Origin: Lachnospiraceae bacterium
GTDB taxonomy: Bacteria > Bacillota > Clostridia > Lachnospirales > Lachnospiraceae
Direction: 5' to 3'
Length of the DNA: 45,324 nt
NCBI GenBank assembly: GCA_030523345.1
Contig: JAUNIR010000001.1
Location: 99,363 to 144,686 of the forward strand
The number at the start of each line of letters is the position of its first letter. The first letter of the stretch is position 1. Positions 17,107 to 25,701 of the stretch are shown here, one piece after another. The notes beneath the pieces are model-generated. The model did no database searches. It was not told the DNA's origin and worked only from the letters and a program-made list of their open reading frames with translations. The translations under genes and the position numbers were made by a program.

Positions 17107-17724
17107 ATGAAGGTTTTAATTCTTAATGGAAGCCCCAGATTAAATGGAAATACTTCTGTAGCAGTTAAGGAAATGGAGAATGTTTTTGCAGCTGAAGGAA
17201 TTGAGTATGAGACAATTGCTGTAGGTAATAAAGATATAAGAGGTTGTGTTGCTTGTGGAAGCTGCGGAACTACAGGAAAGTGCGCGTTTGACGATATTGT
17301 AAATGAAATTGCAAGTAAATTTGAGGAGGCAGATGGACTTGTAGTTGCAAGCCCGGTATATTATGCGTCTGCAAATGCTACTCTTGTAGCCTTATTACAA
17401 AGACTTTTTTATAGCTCACATTTTGATAAGACTATGAAGGTTGGAGCCAGCGTTGTTTGCGCAAGACGTGGAGGATGTTCTGCAACATTTGATGAATTGA
17501 ATAAATATTTCACAATTTCTGGCATGCCAATTGCATCAAGCCAGTATTGGAACAGTATTCATGGTGGAGCACCGGGAGATGCAAATGAGGATGCTGAGGG
17601 AAAACGTACTATGAGGGTGTTAGCTAAAAATATGACATTTCTTATGAAAAGTATAGCCCTTGGTAAGGAAAAATTTGGTATGCCCGAAGTAGAACCAAAG
17701 GTTTTTACAAATTTTATTAAATAA
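17107..17724 (+). CDS. Iron-sulfur flavoprotein / NADPH-dependent FMN reductase family
   Basis: 205 residues with a flavodoxin-like fold. NGSPRLNGNTS is the FMN phosphate loop, and SPVYYASA is the second flavin contact. The cysteine pattern C-x2-C-x2-C-x5-C at about residues 48-60 is the compact cluster of archaeal and clostridial iron-sulfur flavoproteins, so a 4Fe-4S cluster is likely. The start is the ATG at 17107, 6 nt after GGAGG; an upstream in-frame TTG at 17086 lies inside the preceding terminator and is not credible. The gene touches the next one (TAA then ATG). Confidence 0.88.
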   Translation: MKVLILNGSPRLNGNTSVAVKEMENVFAAEGIEYETIAVGNKDIRGCVACGSCGTTGKCAFDDIVNEIASKFEEADGLVVASPVYYASANATLVALLQRLFYSSHFDKTMKVGASVVCARRGGCSATFDELNKYFTISGMPIASSQYWNSIHGGAPGDANEDAEGKRTMRVLAKNMTFLMKSIALGKEKFGMPEVEPKVFTNFIK

Positions 17725-18621
17725 ATGATAAATACAAGCAAACTAATAATTGAATTAGCAGTCATTATATCACTCGCGATTTCGACACCGTATCATTTTT
17801 ACGATGTATTCAGACATGAATATGAGATGACAATTAATCCTGAAATAACTAAGAACAGTCTGAAAAAAGAAGGATTTTCATATATTGGAACTGATGCTAA
17901 AGGCAAATTGCTATCAGACATAAAAATAACTGATGAAACAGATTTGTTTGCAGAAGGGCAGCAGATGCAGGGATACCCTGGAATAATAAAGTATGAGGAT
18001 GATGTCTACACATCAAGATTTGGAATCGACGTTTCAAAGTTTCAAGGTAAAATCGATTTTAATAAAGTTAAGGATGCAGGTGTAGAATTTGTTATTGTTC
18101 GTGTGGGCTTCAGAGGATATGGAAAAAGTGGCTCGTTATCAGAGGATGCAAGATACAGGAAAAATATAGAAGGGGCACTGGCAGCAGGCCTAGATGTGGG
18201 CGTGTATTTCTATGCACAAGCAATAGATGAAGAGGAAGCTATAGAAGAGGCGGATTTTGTTCTTAATCTTATAGATGGATATGATTTAAGGTTGCCAATA
18301 GTATATGATCCTGAACATGTTTTAAATGATGACGCAAGAACAGATAATGTTTCTGGAGAACAATTCACAAAAAATGCTATGGCTTTTTGTAATAGAATCA
18401 GCCAGGCAGGATACGAGCCAATGATATATGCAAATATGTTATGGGAAGCCTACGAACTAGACCTCAATAAGTTAAAAGACGTGAAGGTCTGGTATGCAGA
18501 CTATGAATTATTGCCTCAGAGCCCATACAAATTTGATATGTGGCAATACTGTCAGGCTGGACATATATCGGGGATTGATGGAGCGGTTGATCTTAATATG
18601 ATGTTATGTGAGAAGGAGTAA
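17725..18621 (+). CDS. Membrane-anchored GH25 lysozyme-like hydrolase
   Basis: 298 residues. One N-terminal hydrophobic segment (about residues 6-22) with no clear cleavage site suggests a signal anchor. A linker follows, then a GH25 domain from about residue 99 on, with GIDVSKFQG (Asp102) and the active-site pair in YDPEH (Asp195, Glu197). Relatives cleave the MurNAc-GlcNAc bond of peptidoglycan. The ATG directly follows the stop of the flavoprotein gene and no Shine-Dalgarno is seen, so translation may be by reinitiation. The same hydrolase family reappears three genes downstream. Confidence 0.88.
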   Translation: MINTSKLIIELAVIISLAISTPYHFYDVFRHEYEMTINPEITKNSLKKEGFSYIGTDAKGKLLSDIKITDETDLFAEGQQMQGYPGIIKYEDDVYTSRFGIDVSKFQGKIDFNKVKDAGVEFVIVRVGFRGYGKSGSLSEDARYRKNIEGALAAGLDVGVYFYAQAIDEEEAIEEADFVLNLIDGYDLRLPIVYDPEHVLNDDARTDNVSGEQFTKNAMAFCNRISQAGYEPMIYANMLWEAYELDLNKLKDVKVWYADYELLPQSPYKFDMWQYCQAGHISGIDGAVDLNMMLCEKE

Positions 18622-18630
18622 TTAGTTGAA

Positions 18631-19794
18631 ATGAAACAGTTAAGTGAAAGAACTTCCAAGTTTACAGATTCTGTAATCAGAAGGATGACAAGAATATCAA
18701 ATCAGTACAATGCTGTAAATTTATCTCAGGGATTTCCGGATTTTGACCCTCCAAAGGAAATTACAGATAGGCTTGCGGAAATTGCACCACTTGGCCCGCA
18801 TCAGTATGCTCTTACATGGGGAGCTAAAAATTTTAGAGAAGCTCTTGCTAAGAAACAGAATCATTTTTCGGGTATGAATGTAGATCCTGAAAAAAATATT
18901 GTTGTCACATGTGGAAGTACTGAAGCTATGATGGCTGCAATGATGAGTGTTTGCAATCCAGGAGATAAAGTTGTTGTATTTTCACCTTTCTATGAGAACT
19001 ATGGCGCTGATGCAATTCTTTGTGGAGCTACACCAATTTATGTTCCACTAGTTCCACCGACATTTTGCTTTGATGGAGATGTATTAGAAACAGCAATAAA
19101 AACATCAGGAGTTAAGGCTATTATCCTCTGCAATCCATCAAATCCGTGTGGTAAGGTTTTCACAAAAGATGAACTCAAGGTAATTGCAGAACTTGCAATA
19201 AAATATGATATATATGTAATTACGGATGAGGTGTATGAACACATTTTATATGAACCAAATAAACATGTGTATATAGCAACTCTTGAAGGCATGGCAGATA
19301 GAACTATTATTTGTTCCTCTTTGTCAAAAACATACTCTATTACAGGTTGGCGACTTGGTTATGTTATTGCTAACGATGAAATAACAGACAGAGTTAAGAA
19401 GGTACATGATTTTCTTACTGTTGGGGCAGCAGCACCATTGATGGAAGCGGCAACTGTAGGCCTTAACTTTTCTGATGAGTATTACAAAGAGTTACAGGCT
19501 CATTACACACATATGAAGGATCTCTTCACAAAGGGATTAAGGGATATCGGTCTTAGCTTTACAGATCCACAAGGGGCATATTACGTTATGGTTGATATTT
19601 CTGATTTTGGATATGAAGATGACAATGAATTTTGTATTGATTTAGCATCAAAGATAGGAGTGGGAGCAGTCCCAGGATCAAGCTTTTTCAAGGAGGATAT
19701 CAACAATTATATTAGATTTCATTTTGCAAAAAGGGATGAAACACTAAACGATGCATTAAATAGACTTGAGAAAATTAATATCCTTAAGAAATAA
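18631..19794 (+). CDS. Class I/II PLP aminotransferase
   Basis: 387 residues of fold-type I. NLSQGFPDFDPP near the start, CNPSNPCGKVF, TDEVYEHILY and PLP lysine Lys233 in SSLSKTYSITGWRLGY are all present, with the C-terminal Arg in NYIRFHF. The sequence is closest to the kynurenine/glutamine or aspartate-type aminotransferases. Substrate cannot be fixed from motifs. It follows the lysozyme gene by 9 nt with a GGAG ribosome site and precedes the CobW-like gene by 7 nt, so all three seem co-transcribed. Confidence 0.92.
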   Translation: MKQLSERTSKFTDSVIRRMTRISNQYNAVNLSQGFPDFDPPKEITDRLAEIAPLGPHQYALTWGAKNFREALAKKQNHFSGMNVDPEKNIVVTCGSTEAMMAAMMSVCNPGDKVVVFSPFYENYGADAILCGATPIYVPLVPPTFCFDGDVLETAIKTSGVKAIILCNPSNPCGKVFTKDELKVIAELAIKYDIYVITDEVYEHILYEPNKHVYIATLEGMADRTIICSSLSKTYSITGWRLGYVIANDEITDRVKKVHDFLTVGAAAPLMEAATVGLNFSDEYYKELQAHYTHMKDLFTKGLRDIGLSFTDPQGAYYVMVDISDFGYEDDNEFCIDLASKIGVGAVPGSSFFKEDINNYIRFHFAKRDETLNDALNRLEKINILKK

Positions 19795-19801
19795 CTGATA
19801 T

Positions 19802-20734
19802 ATGAAAAAGATAGATTTGATAACAGGTTTTTTAGGATCTGGAAAAACAACATTTATAAAATTATATGCAAAATATCTTGTAGCTAAGGGTGAGAAAGTA
19901 TGTATTTTAGAAAATGATTTTGGTGCCGTTAATGTCGATATGATGCTACTAAAAGATATGCGATCTGATAACCTGGAACTTGAAATGGTGGCAGGCGGCT
20001 GTGACAAAGATTGCCATAAACGAAGGTTTAAGACAAAACTCATAGCTATGGGTATGGAGGATTATACAAGGATTATAGTTGAACCTTCAGGAATATTTGA
20101 TGTAGACGAATTTTTCGATGCTTTGTACGAAGAGCCACTATGTAACTGGTATGAAATCGGAAATGTCATAGCAATAGCAGATGGAAAGATTGATAAAGAA
20201 ATGTCAGAATCGGCTAAGTCTATGTTTGCATCGGAAATCGCTCAGGCAGGAAAGGTAATTTTAAGTAAAGTTAGTTTGTGTAGCGAAGAAGATATTTTGC
20301 AAACAAAAACATATATTCAAGATGCATTGAATTATGTAAACTGCTCGAGAGACTTATCAGAAGATTATATTATCAAAGATTGGAGTTACCTTACGGAAGA
20401 AGATTTTGATGCTATATGCAATGCATCGTATAGAAGAGAGAGCTTTATAAAAAGAACTTATGATGAAAATGATAGTTTTACATCACTTTGCTTTTTAGAA
20501 AAAAATCTTACAAAGGGGAAAGTGGAAGGCATCGTAACAGGTCTTTTCAATAATTCAGAATACGGCAAGGTAATAAGAGTTAAAGGCTTTTACAAAAACA
20601 ATGATTGTTGGGAACAGATTAATGTAACAAAGAACCAAGTGTTAATTGATAAATTGCCGGAAGGGCAAGATGTAATTATTGTTATTGGAGAAAATCTTAA
20701 TGAGACAAAGATATCGAATTTAATGGATAGTTGA
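19802..20734 (+). CDS. CobW/COG0523-like G3E GTPase with altered metal motif
   Basis: 310 residues. The P-loop GFLGSGKTT and the Glu-Pro-Ser-Gly switch are those of G3E GTPases that serve as metal chaperones. The usual CxCC metal motif is replaced by Cys67-x3-Cys71-His72 with an Arg/Lys-rich stretch, and the NKxD guanine motif appears as SKVS. The C-terminal CobW_C-like part (about residues 225-305) is present. Both changes mark a divergent subfamily. A real metal role is possible through Cys-Cys-His, but the partner is unknown. Little Shine-Dalgarno is visible, so coupling to the aminotransferase is likely. Confidence 0.8.
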   Translation: MKKIDLITGFLGSGKTTFIKLYAKYLVAKGEKVCILENDFGAVNVDMMLLKDMRSDNLELEMVAGGCDKDCHKRRFKTKLIAMGMEDYTRIIVEPSGIFDVDEFFDALYEEPLCNWYEIGNVIAIADGKIDKEMSESAKSMFASEIAQAGKVILSKVSLCSEEDILQTKTYIQDALNYVNCSRDLSEDYIIKDWSYLTEEDFDAICNASYRRESFIKRTYDENDSFTSLCFLEKNLTKGKVEGIVTGLFNNSEYGKVIRVKGFYKNNDCWEQINVTKNQVLIDKLPEGQDVIIVIGENLNETKISNLMDS

Positions 20735-20759
20735 AAAAACAATCAATCCAATATACAAT
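20731..20759 (+). promoter_or_regulatory. Predicted promoter of the second lysozyme gene
   Basis: TTGAAA (20731-20736, overlapping the upstream stop codon) and TACAAT (20754-20759) are 17 nt apart, so the secreted lysozyme gene probably has its own transcript. Confidence 0.6.
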
Positions 20760-20792
20760 AATCAAGCATAAAAATGAGAGGAAAATAAGGTT

Positions 20793-21827
20793 ATGAGATC
20801 AATTAGTTTAAAAAAGATAATGATTGCTATAGTTATGGCAGTAACTTTTATATTAGCCGTTGCTCCAGAGGTGAATGCAGCAGCACCGCTTAGATATGGT
20901 ATTGATGTTTCATACCACCAGGGAGCTATTGATTGGAATGCTGTTAAATCAAGTGGAATTCAGTTTGCATATGTTAGAGCCGGAAGCTTTAAGAGTGGAA
21001 CAGATGCATTTTATCATCAGAATATGCAGGGCGCAATCGCAGCAGGAATTCCTGTGGGAATATATGTTTACTCTTATGCAATTACTCCTGAAATGGCATC
21101 TAATGAAGGACTATTCGCAGTTACTGTGGCAAAGGATTATCCAGTGTCACTTCCTATAGCTTATGATATAGAGGATGCGTATCATAGGGGAATGTCTGCA
21201 GACCAGTTACAGGCGCTTGTTAATGCCTTTTGTAATACTGTAAGAGCTGCAGGATATTATCCTATAGTATATTCGTCAAAGAACTGGTTTGAAACAAGAA
21301 TTGGAAATGTTTCATGGGATGTATGGGTGGCTCAGTACAACACATCATGCTCATATGCAAGACCATATGCCTTCTGGCAGTGTACATCGAGCGGAAGTGT
21401 TCCTGGAATAGCAGGAAGAGTAGATATGGACTTCCAGTTTAAGGACTATTCAGCAGATATCCCTGCAAACGGATTTAAGACAGTAGCTGGTAAGACTTAT
21501 TATATGCAGAATTACATGATGACAAGAGGTCTTGCTGAAATAGGCGGTTCAACATATTATTTTGAGCCATTATTTGGTGCTATGTCTACAGGACTAGTAG
21601 CAACAGAGCGAGGAACAATGTTCTTTGGTGAAGATGGTAAGATGAAGACAGGACCTATAAAGATTGCAGACTTTATGTTCTACTTTGATCCTGCAACAGG
21701 AGTTTTGGCACCAAATGTTCAGGTTACAATTGATAAGAAAAACTATATTACAAACGAAATGGGTGTAATGATTGAGATTCCTGCAGTTCCAGGAACTAAT
21801 GAGACACCAAAGAAAAAGAAGAAATAA
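20793..21827 (+). CDS. Secreted GH25 lysozyme with cell-wall-binding-like repeats
   Basis: 344 residues. A signal peptide of about 30 residues ends near VNA-AAP. The GH25 domain (about residues 33-220) has GIDVSYHQG (Asp38) and YDIED (Asp125, Glu127). The C-terminal part (about 228-315) shows Gly-Tyr-Tyr/Phe-type repeats (KTYYMQN, STYYFEP, TMFFGEDGKM, FMFYFDP), like the choline- or wall-binding modules that target hydrolases to the surface. A Lys-rich tail ends it. The stop abuts the stop of the convergent rluA-like gene with no spacer. Confidence 0.92.
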   Translation: MRSISLKKIMIAIVMAVTFILAVAPEVNAAAPLRYGIDVSYHQGAIDWNAVKSSGIQFAYVRAGSFKSGTDAFYHQNMQGAIAAGIPVGIYVYSYAITPEMASNEGLFAVTVAKDYPVSLPIAYDIEDAYHRGMSADQLQALVNAFCNTVRAAGYYPIVYSSKNWFETRIGNVSWDVWVAQYNTSCSYARPYAFWQCTSSGSVPGIAGRVDMDFQFKDYSADIPANGFKTVAGKTYYMQNYMMTRGLAEIGGSTYYFEPLFGAMSTGLVATERGTMFFGEDGKMKTGPIKIADFMFYFDPATGVLAPNVQVTIDKKNYITNEMGVMIEIPAVPGTNETPKKKKK

Positions 21828-22727
21828 TTAGATGTTAGTGAAATCAATATCGCTTACAAATCGTAGAGGAGTAAATGATATTGGATGATTGAATTCAAGA
21901 ACATGACTATGAAGAGCCTGGCGTTTTAAAATGCCAGGTTCTTTATTGTATAAAGAATCCCCAAGGAGAGGGTGTCCAATATGACTAAAGTGAACTCTAA
22001 TCTGGTGAGTGCGACCTGTATCTAAGTGGATTTTTAAAAGAGAACAATCCTCACCATAAGGACTACTTTCACCAATGTATTCTGATATTACTTCATAGTG
22101 GGTAACAGCTTTGAGGCCATGCTCAAAGTCTACACATCTTTCAATTATAGATTCGTCAACTCTGGCTATAGGCAAATCAATTGTGCCAGTTTTTTCTGTA
22201 AATATACCGGATACGAGAGCAAGGTATTCTCTGTGAATCATTCTGTTCTTCATATATCCTGACAGTATTGCGGCCGAGAGCCTATGCTTGGCAACAATTA
22301 AAAGCCCAGAAGTGTTTCTATCAAGTCTATTAATGCATCTAAAAACAAAATGTTCATTTTTTTCCATAAAATAATATGCAATTCCGTTGGCTAGCGTGTT
22401 TTCAAAATTATTTATTGCCGGGTGAACTGGCATATCTGAAGGCTTATTCACAACCATTATGTCTTCATCTTCATATACGATGTCAAAGGGAAGAGGAACA
22501 GGAACAATGTTTTCGGATTCATCGTCTTCAACGTAATTTATAGTTAGAGCATCACCGACCTTAAGTAAGGTGTTCAACTTTGAAAAGACACCATTAACAC
22601 ACACTGATCCGTCAGTGTGCTTAAGCAGTGTTATGAACTTTGATGGATAATAGTGACTACGTAAAAAAGCTATTACGGTTTGCCCGCTATTATCTGAACT
22701 AATATTGTAATTAAGTATCCTTTGCAT
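21828..22727 (-). CDS. RluA-family pseudouridine synthase
   Basis: 299 residues. An S4-like N-terminal domain is followed by the catalytic domain with the motif NRLDRNTSGL, whose Asp is the nucleophile, then HREYLALV and DTGRTHQIRVH. It modifies uridines in 23S rRNA or tRNA; the exact site cannot be read from sequence. The ATG at 22727 has no Shine-Dalgarno, and the -10 of its promoter ends 7 nt before it, so the mRNA is probably leaderless. It shares that promoter with holA and ends flush against the lysozyme gene. Confidence 0.92.
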   Translation of the reverse strand: MQRILNYNISSDNSGQTVIAFLRSHYYPSKFITLLKHTDGSVCVNGVFSKLNTLLKVGDALTINYVEDDESENIVPVPLPFDIVYEDEDIMVVNKPSDMPVHPAINNFENTLANGIAYYFMEKNEHFVFRCINRLDRNTSGLLIVAKHRLSAAILSGYMKNRMIHREYLALVSGIFTEKTGTIDLPIARVDESIIERCVDFEHGLKAVTHYEVISEYIGESSPYGEDCSLLKIHLDTGRTHQIRVHFSHIGHPLLGDSLYNKEPGILKRQALHSHVLEFNHPISFTPLRFVSDIDFTNI

Positions 22728-22734
22728 AGGGTCT

Positions 22735-22759
22735 ATTATACCATATTTTGTGGTATAAT
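22735..22759. promoter_or_regulatory. Symmetric divergent promoter for the rluA-like gene and holA
   Basis: ATTATACCA (22735-22743) and TGGTATAAT (22751-22759) form a perfect inverted repeat around a 7-nt centre. Each arm is an extended -10 (TGnTATAAT), one per strand. Each hexamer is followed by exactly 7 nt and then an ATG (22727 on minus, 22767 on plus). No -35 match is seen on either side, as expected for extended -10 promoters. Confidence 0.75.
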
Positions 22760-22766
22760 ATTTTTC

Positions 22767-23873
22767 ATGCAGAGACTACGACAAGATGTGAAAACAGGAC
22801 AATTTAATAAACTGTATGTATTATGTGGCGACGATGATTATTCTATCGGAGCTTATAAAAAAATGCTTAAAAACGCCATTATGCCAGTCGATGATGGAAT
22901 GAATTTGACAGAGTTTAAGGGAAAAGGTCAGAATGTCAATGCTATAATGGATACGGCAAGAACAATTCCATTTCTTGCCGAGAAAAGAGTAGTAATTATT
23001 ACAGATTCTGAGCTATTAAGTCCTGCAGGGAAAAAAGGTTCATCTGAGGATGATGAAGATGAATCGCAGGATGGAGCAGAAGATTCTAAGGATAAAGGAA
23101 AGAAAAAAGATAAAGAATACGGTTTAGCTGAGTTTTTTGCTGAAATACCAGATACGACCGTTATGATATTTTGTGAAGAGCATGTGGACAGGCGGTCTAA
23201 GGTTTTCAAGGCAGCAGCGAAATATGGATATGTAGCAACTTTTAATAAAATTAGTGAAAGGGATGACCAGGGAATTGCGCGTATTCAGGGTTATGTTGCA
23301 AATAGGCTGAAAAAAGATAATATGCAAATGACTAAAGGTGCATGGAAGCTTTTTATAGAGCGCACGGGAACGGATTTAAGGGTTGTTTTCACAGAACTTG
23401 AAAAACTTACCTGTTATGCATTGGAGAAGGGTGTTATTGCCGCAGAGGATGTAGAAGCACTTGTTCCTGAAAGAATAGAAGATAAGATATTTTTGATGAC
23501 AGAATATATGACTAATTTTCAGCAACAACAGGCACTGGATTTATACTATGATTTACTAAGGATAAAGGAAGAGCATCCTGTAAAGATTATGGCCATGATA
23601 TACAGGCAGTATCATCAGATGTATGTTGTTAAAAAACTTTCAAGTGAAGGCGTGAACGAGAAAGAAATAATGAGGCTTGCTGAAATAAAAGAAAAGAATT
23701 CATTTCAGTACAGTAAGCTTTTAAGACTTTCAGGTAGATATACATACAATGATTTAAAAAATGCAATGCAGATGTGTCTTGATTATGACAAGGCTTTTAG
23801 GTCGGGTAAGATGAAAGACCATGTGGCTGTTGAAATGGTAATAGTAGCAATGTCTTCAAGACAGAAATCATAA
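22767..23873 (+). CDS. holA: DNA polymerase III delta subunit
   Basis: 368 residues. HolA opens the sliding clamp within the clamp loader. The family pattern is visible: LYVLCGDDDYSIGAYKKML at the start, a central AAA-like part with RVVIITDSELL, and the LIKE-type helical C-terminus with TDLRVVFTELEKLTCY and a helical collar. A Lys/Asp/Glu-rich insert lies at about residues 92-125. In-frame codons reach back to 22722, but they run through the promoter, so the ATG at 22767 is the start. There is no Shine-Dalgarno. Confidence 0.9.
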   Translation: MQRLRQDVKTGQFNKLYVLCGDDDYSIGAYKKMLKNAIMPVDDGMNLTEFKGKGQNVNAIMDTARTIPFLAEKRVVIITDSELLSPAGKKGSSEDDEDESQDGAEDSKDKGKKKDKEYGLAEFFAEIPDTTVMIFCEEHVDRRSKVFKAAAKYGYVATFNKISERDDQGIARIQGYVANRLKKDNMQMTKGAWKLFIERTGTDLRVVFTELEKLTCYALEKGVIAAEDVEALVPERIEDKIFLMTEYMTNFQQQQALDLYYDLLRIKEEHPVKIMAMIYRQYHQMYVVKKLSSEGVNEKEIMRLAEIKEKNSFQYSKLLRLSGRYTYNDLKNAMQMCLDYDKAFRSGKMKDHVAVEMVIVAMSSRQKS

Positions 23874-23888
23874 TAAAGGGGAATAGAA

Positions 23889-24527
23889 ATGGCACAGAAA
23901 AGAAACACACCAATTGAAGGGCAGATATATAAGCATTTTAAGGGTTCTCTGTACAAAATAGTCACAATAGCAGTTCACACAGAAACTTCTGACAAGCTCG
24001 TAGTTTATCAGTCAGTTGAAAAGCCTGAGAGAGTATTTGCAAGACCGCTTGATATGTTTATGAGCGAAGTGGATCGCTTACGCTATCCTTTAGTAAAGGC
24101 AAAGTACAGATTTACATTGCTAGTTGAGGAGCCTGAAGAAGAACAAAAAAATGTGGAAGAAGTTGTAAGCGAAGAGGAATCAGAAGATGTAGAGAAGCCT
24201 GAAAAGGCAGAGCAGGAAATAGTAGAATCTAAAGATTCATTAGAGGACGTAAATGTAGAGGGATCTGATGACACCGCTGTATATAAGGAGGATGGTGAAC
24301 TTGTATTAGATCCGTATGTAGAGGCAGTTTTAGATGAAAAAGATTTCTCAAAGAAAATAGAAAGTTTTGAAATGCTTCGTGGGAAATGTACAGAAGAGAT
24401 GCTTACTACAATTGCAATATCGTTAGATATACAATTAATGGGAGATTCTGTGGAAGAAAAATATGCGCAAATATTAAAAACTCTTCGTATGCATGAAAAG
24501 TACGAATCTGCAAGATTACGTAATTAG
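23889..24527 (+). CDS. DUF1653 domain protein with acidic linker
   Basis: 212 residues. The first about 75 residues are a DUF1653 domain (GQIYKHFKGSLYKIVTIAVHTET, LVVYQSVEKPERVFARPLDMF), a small all-beta fold of unknown role. A Glu-rich linker (about 80-135) leads to a helical C-terminal part (VEAVLDEKDFSKKIESF) not recognised. It follows holA by 15 nt with an AAGGGG ribosome site and is probably in the same transcript, which stops at the strong terminator downstream. Confidence 0.85.
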   Translation: MAQKRNTPIEGQIYKHFKGSLYKIVTIAVHTETSDKLVVYQSVEKPERVFARPLDMFMSEVDRLRYPLVKAKYRFTLLVEEPEEEQKNVEEVVSEEESEDVEKPEKAEQEIVESKDSLEDVNVEGSDDTAVYKEDGELVLDPYVEAVLDEKDFSKKIESFEMLRGKCTEEMLTTIAISLDIQLMGDSVEEKYAQILKTLRMHEKYESARLRN

Positions 24528-24558
24528 TAAATAATATCGATTGTAAAAATTAGACAAA

Positions 24559-24611
24559 AATACCGACCCTAAATATTAGATCTGACAATCTAATGTTTTG
24601 GGGTCGGTATT
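24559..24611. terminator. Bidirectional terminator between DUF1653 and lipid kinase genes
   Basis: AATACCGACCC (24559-24569) pairs with GGGTCGGTATT (24601-24611). A second hairpin (ATTAGAT/ATCTAAT) fills the loop. A-rich and T-rich flanks suit both convergent genes. Confidence 0.8.
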
Positions 24612-24618
24612 ATATTAT

Positions 24619-25536
24619 TTATCTTATAATTACTCGAATCTGCTTTGAACATAAAGTTACAACGAGCTCATCTTCAACTCCGGCATATTCGCCATCAGTG
24701 TGAATAGGTAGTTTTTCATCAGAGAAAATCTGTATTTTTTTAGCAGTATAGGTTTCTATGCCTTTGAATTTTGTATGCTTTCCTTTATATGCTAAAGGCA
24801 TAAGACAAAGAACCTTAAGCTTTGAAATGTTTGAAGCGACACATACATCAATTAATCCATCGTCATATTTAGCTTTAGGGCAGAACATAAAGCCGCCACC
24901 TTCATAACGATGAATCATAGTTGTTACGAAGTAAAAGTGGTCGAATTTAATCTTTCTAGCATCGTCGAGTATAATCGTACATCCGTGCTTTTTCGTAGAA
25001 AGAATCTGCTTTAAGGCAATTACTACATATGTGAGTTTCCCAAGCTTAACTTTATTCAGCCATATTTTGAGTTTTGAATGAAGAGCCTCGTGACAGACTG
25101 CGGCATCAAATCCAATACCCGCGCTGACGCAGAAACGTTTGTTACATTCTGCATTTGTAAGATTACCAACATCCATAATCTTATATTCCTTTGGATGGAG
25201 TATGGATCTAATTGCTTTTTCTGGATCAGTACTGATCTTAAGATCTCTTGCAAAATCGCCGCCAGATCCAGATGGAATATAACCAAGAGTAACTTTTGAG
25301 TAATCCTTTATACCATTAAATACTTCGTTAAGAGTGCCGTCGCCGCCAATGACGATAATTACATCATTTGAATCATCAGATGTAATGTCTTTTGCATACA
25401 TTTTGGCACTTCCGGCCCCTGTTGTTTCGTACACCTTGTATTCAACATTTTCTTCAATGAGTACTTTCTCAACCTGAAGAAAGACTTTCTTTCCATTTCC
25501 AGTGCTTGACTGTGGATTGTAAACGATGTGAAGCAT
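24619..25536 (-). CDS. Diacylglycerol kinase-like lipid kinase (YegS/BmrU/DgkB type)
   Basis: 305 residues. The DAGK catalytic motif IVIGGDGTLNEVFNG and the SGSGGDFARDL loop are clear, as is the IVYNPQSSTGNGK nucleotide loop at the N-terminus. It phosphorylates diacylglycerol or a related lipid, recycling lipid from lipoteichoic acid or membrane synthesis in Gram-positives. The Asp in the C-terminal YDDGLIDVCV fits the metal-binding structural site. An AGGGGGA ribosome site precedes the ATG. The gene is transcribed alone toward the shared terminator. Confidence 0.92.
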   Translation of the reverse strand: MLHIVYNPQSSTGNGKKVFLQVEKVLIEENVEYKVYETTGAGSAKMYAKDITSDDSNDVIIVIGGDGTLNEVFNGIKDYSKVTLGYIPSGSGGDFARDLKISTDPEKAIRSILHPKEYKIMDVGNLTNAECNKRFCVSAGIGFDAAVCHEALHSKLKIWLNKVKLGKLTYVVIALKQILSTKKHGCTIILDDARKIKFDHFYFVTTMIHRYEGGGFMFCPKAKYDDGLIDVCVASNISKLKVLCLMPLAYKGKHTKFKGIETYTAKKIQIFSDEKLPIHTDGEYAGVEDELVVTLCSKQIRVIIR

Positions 25537-25556
25537 ATTATAGTCCCCCTGAAACT

Positions 25557-25574
25557 AAGTATGAAAACATACTT
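25557..25574. repeat. Inverted repeat in the lipid kinase/glyA divergent region
   Basis: AAGTATG (25557-25563) and CATACTT (25568-25574) flank AAAA. It lies about 20 nt upstream of the minus-strand lipid kinase gene and may be an operator or a leader hairpin for it. Confidence 0.4.
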
Positions 25575-25624
25575 TTATACTGGCAATTATTATAGTCCAT
25601 TAGATTTAAAAGGTCAAAAAAGAA

Positions 25625-25653
25625 TTGAGTTTTACTATGGTTTCTAATATAAT
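25625..25653 (+). promoter_or_regulatory. Predicted promoter of glyA
   Basis: TTGAGT (25625-25630), 17-nt spacer, TATAAT (25648-25653). The leader of about 40 nt is too short for a glycine or other riboswitch. Confidence 0.65.
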
Positions 25654-25701
25654 TAAAAGAGCGTGAATTGACGTGAATTTAAATAAATGGAGGATAGTAG
25701 T

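Noticed and set aside
22722-22766. Longer holA start at TTG 22722
   Set aside because: The added codons run through the promoter palindrome and the other gene's start; the ATG at 22767 begins the conserved region.
25537-25701. Possible glycine riboswitch before glyA
   Set aside because: The leader from the predicted promoter is about 40 nt, too short for the known aptamer, and no conserved core bases are seen.
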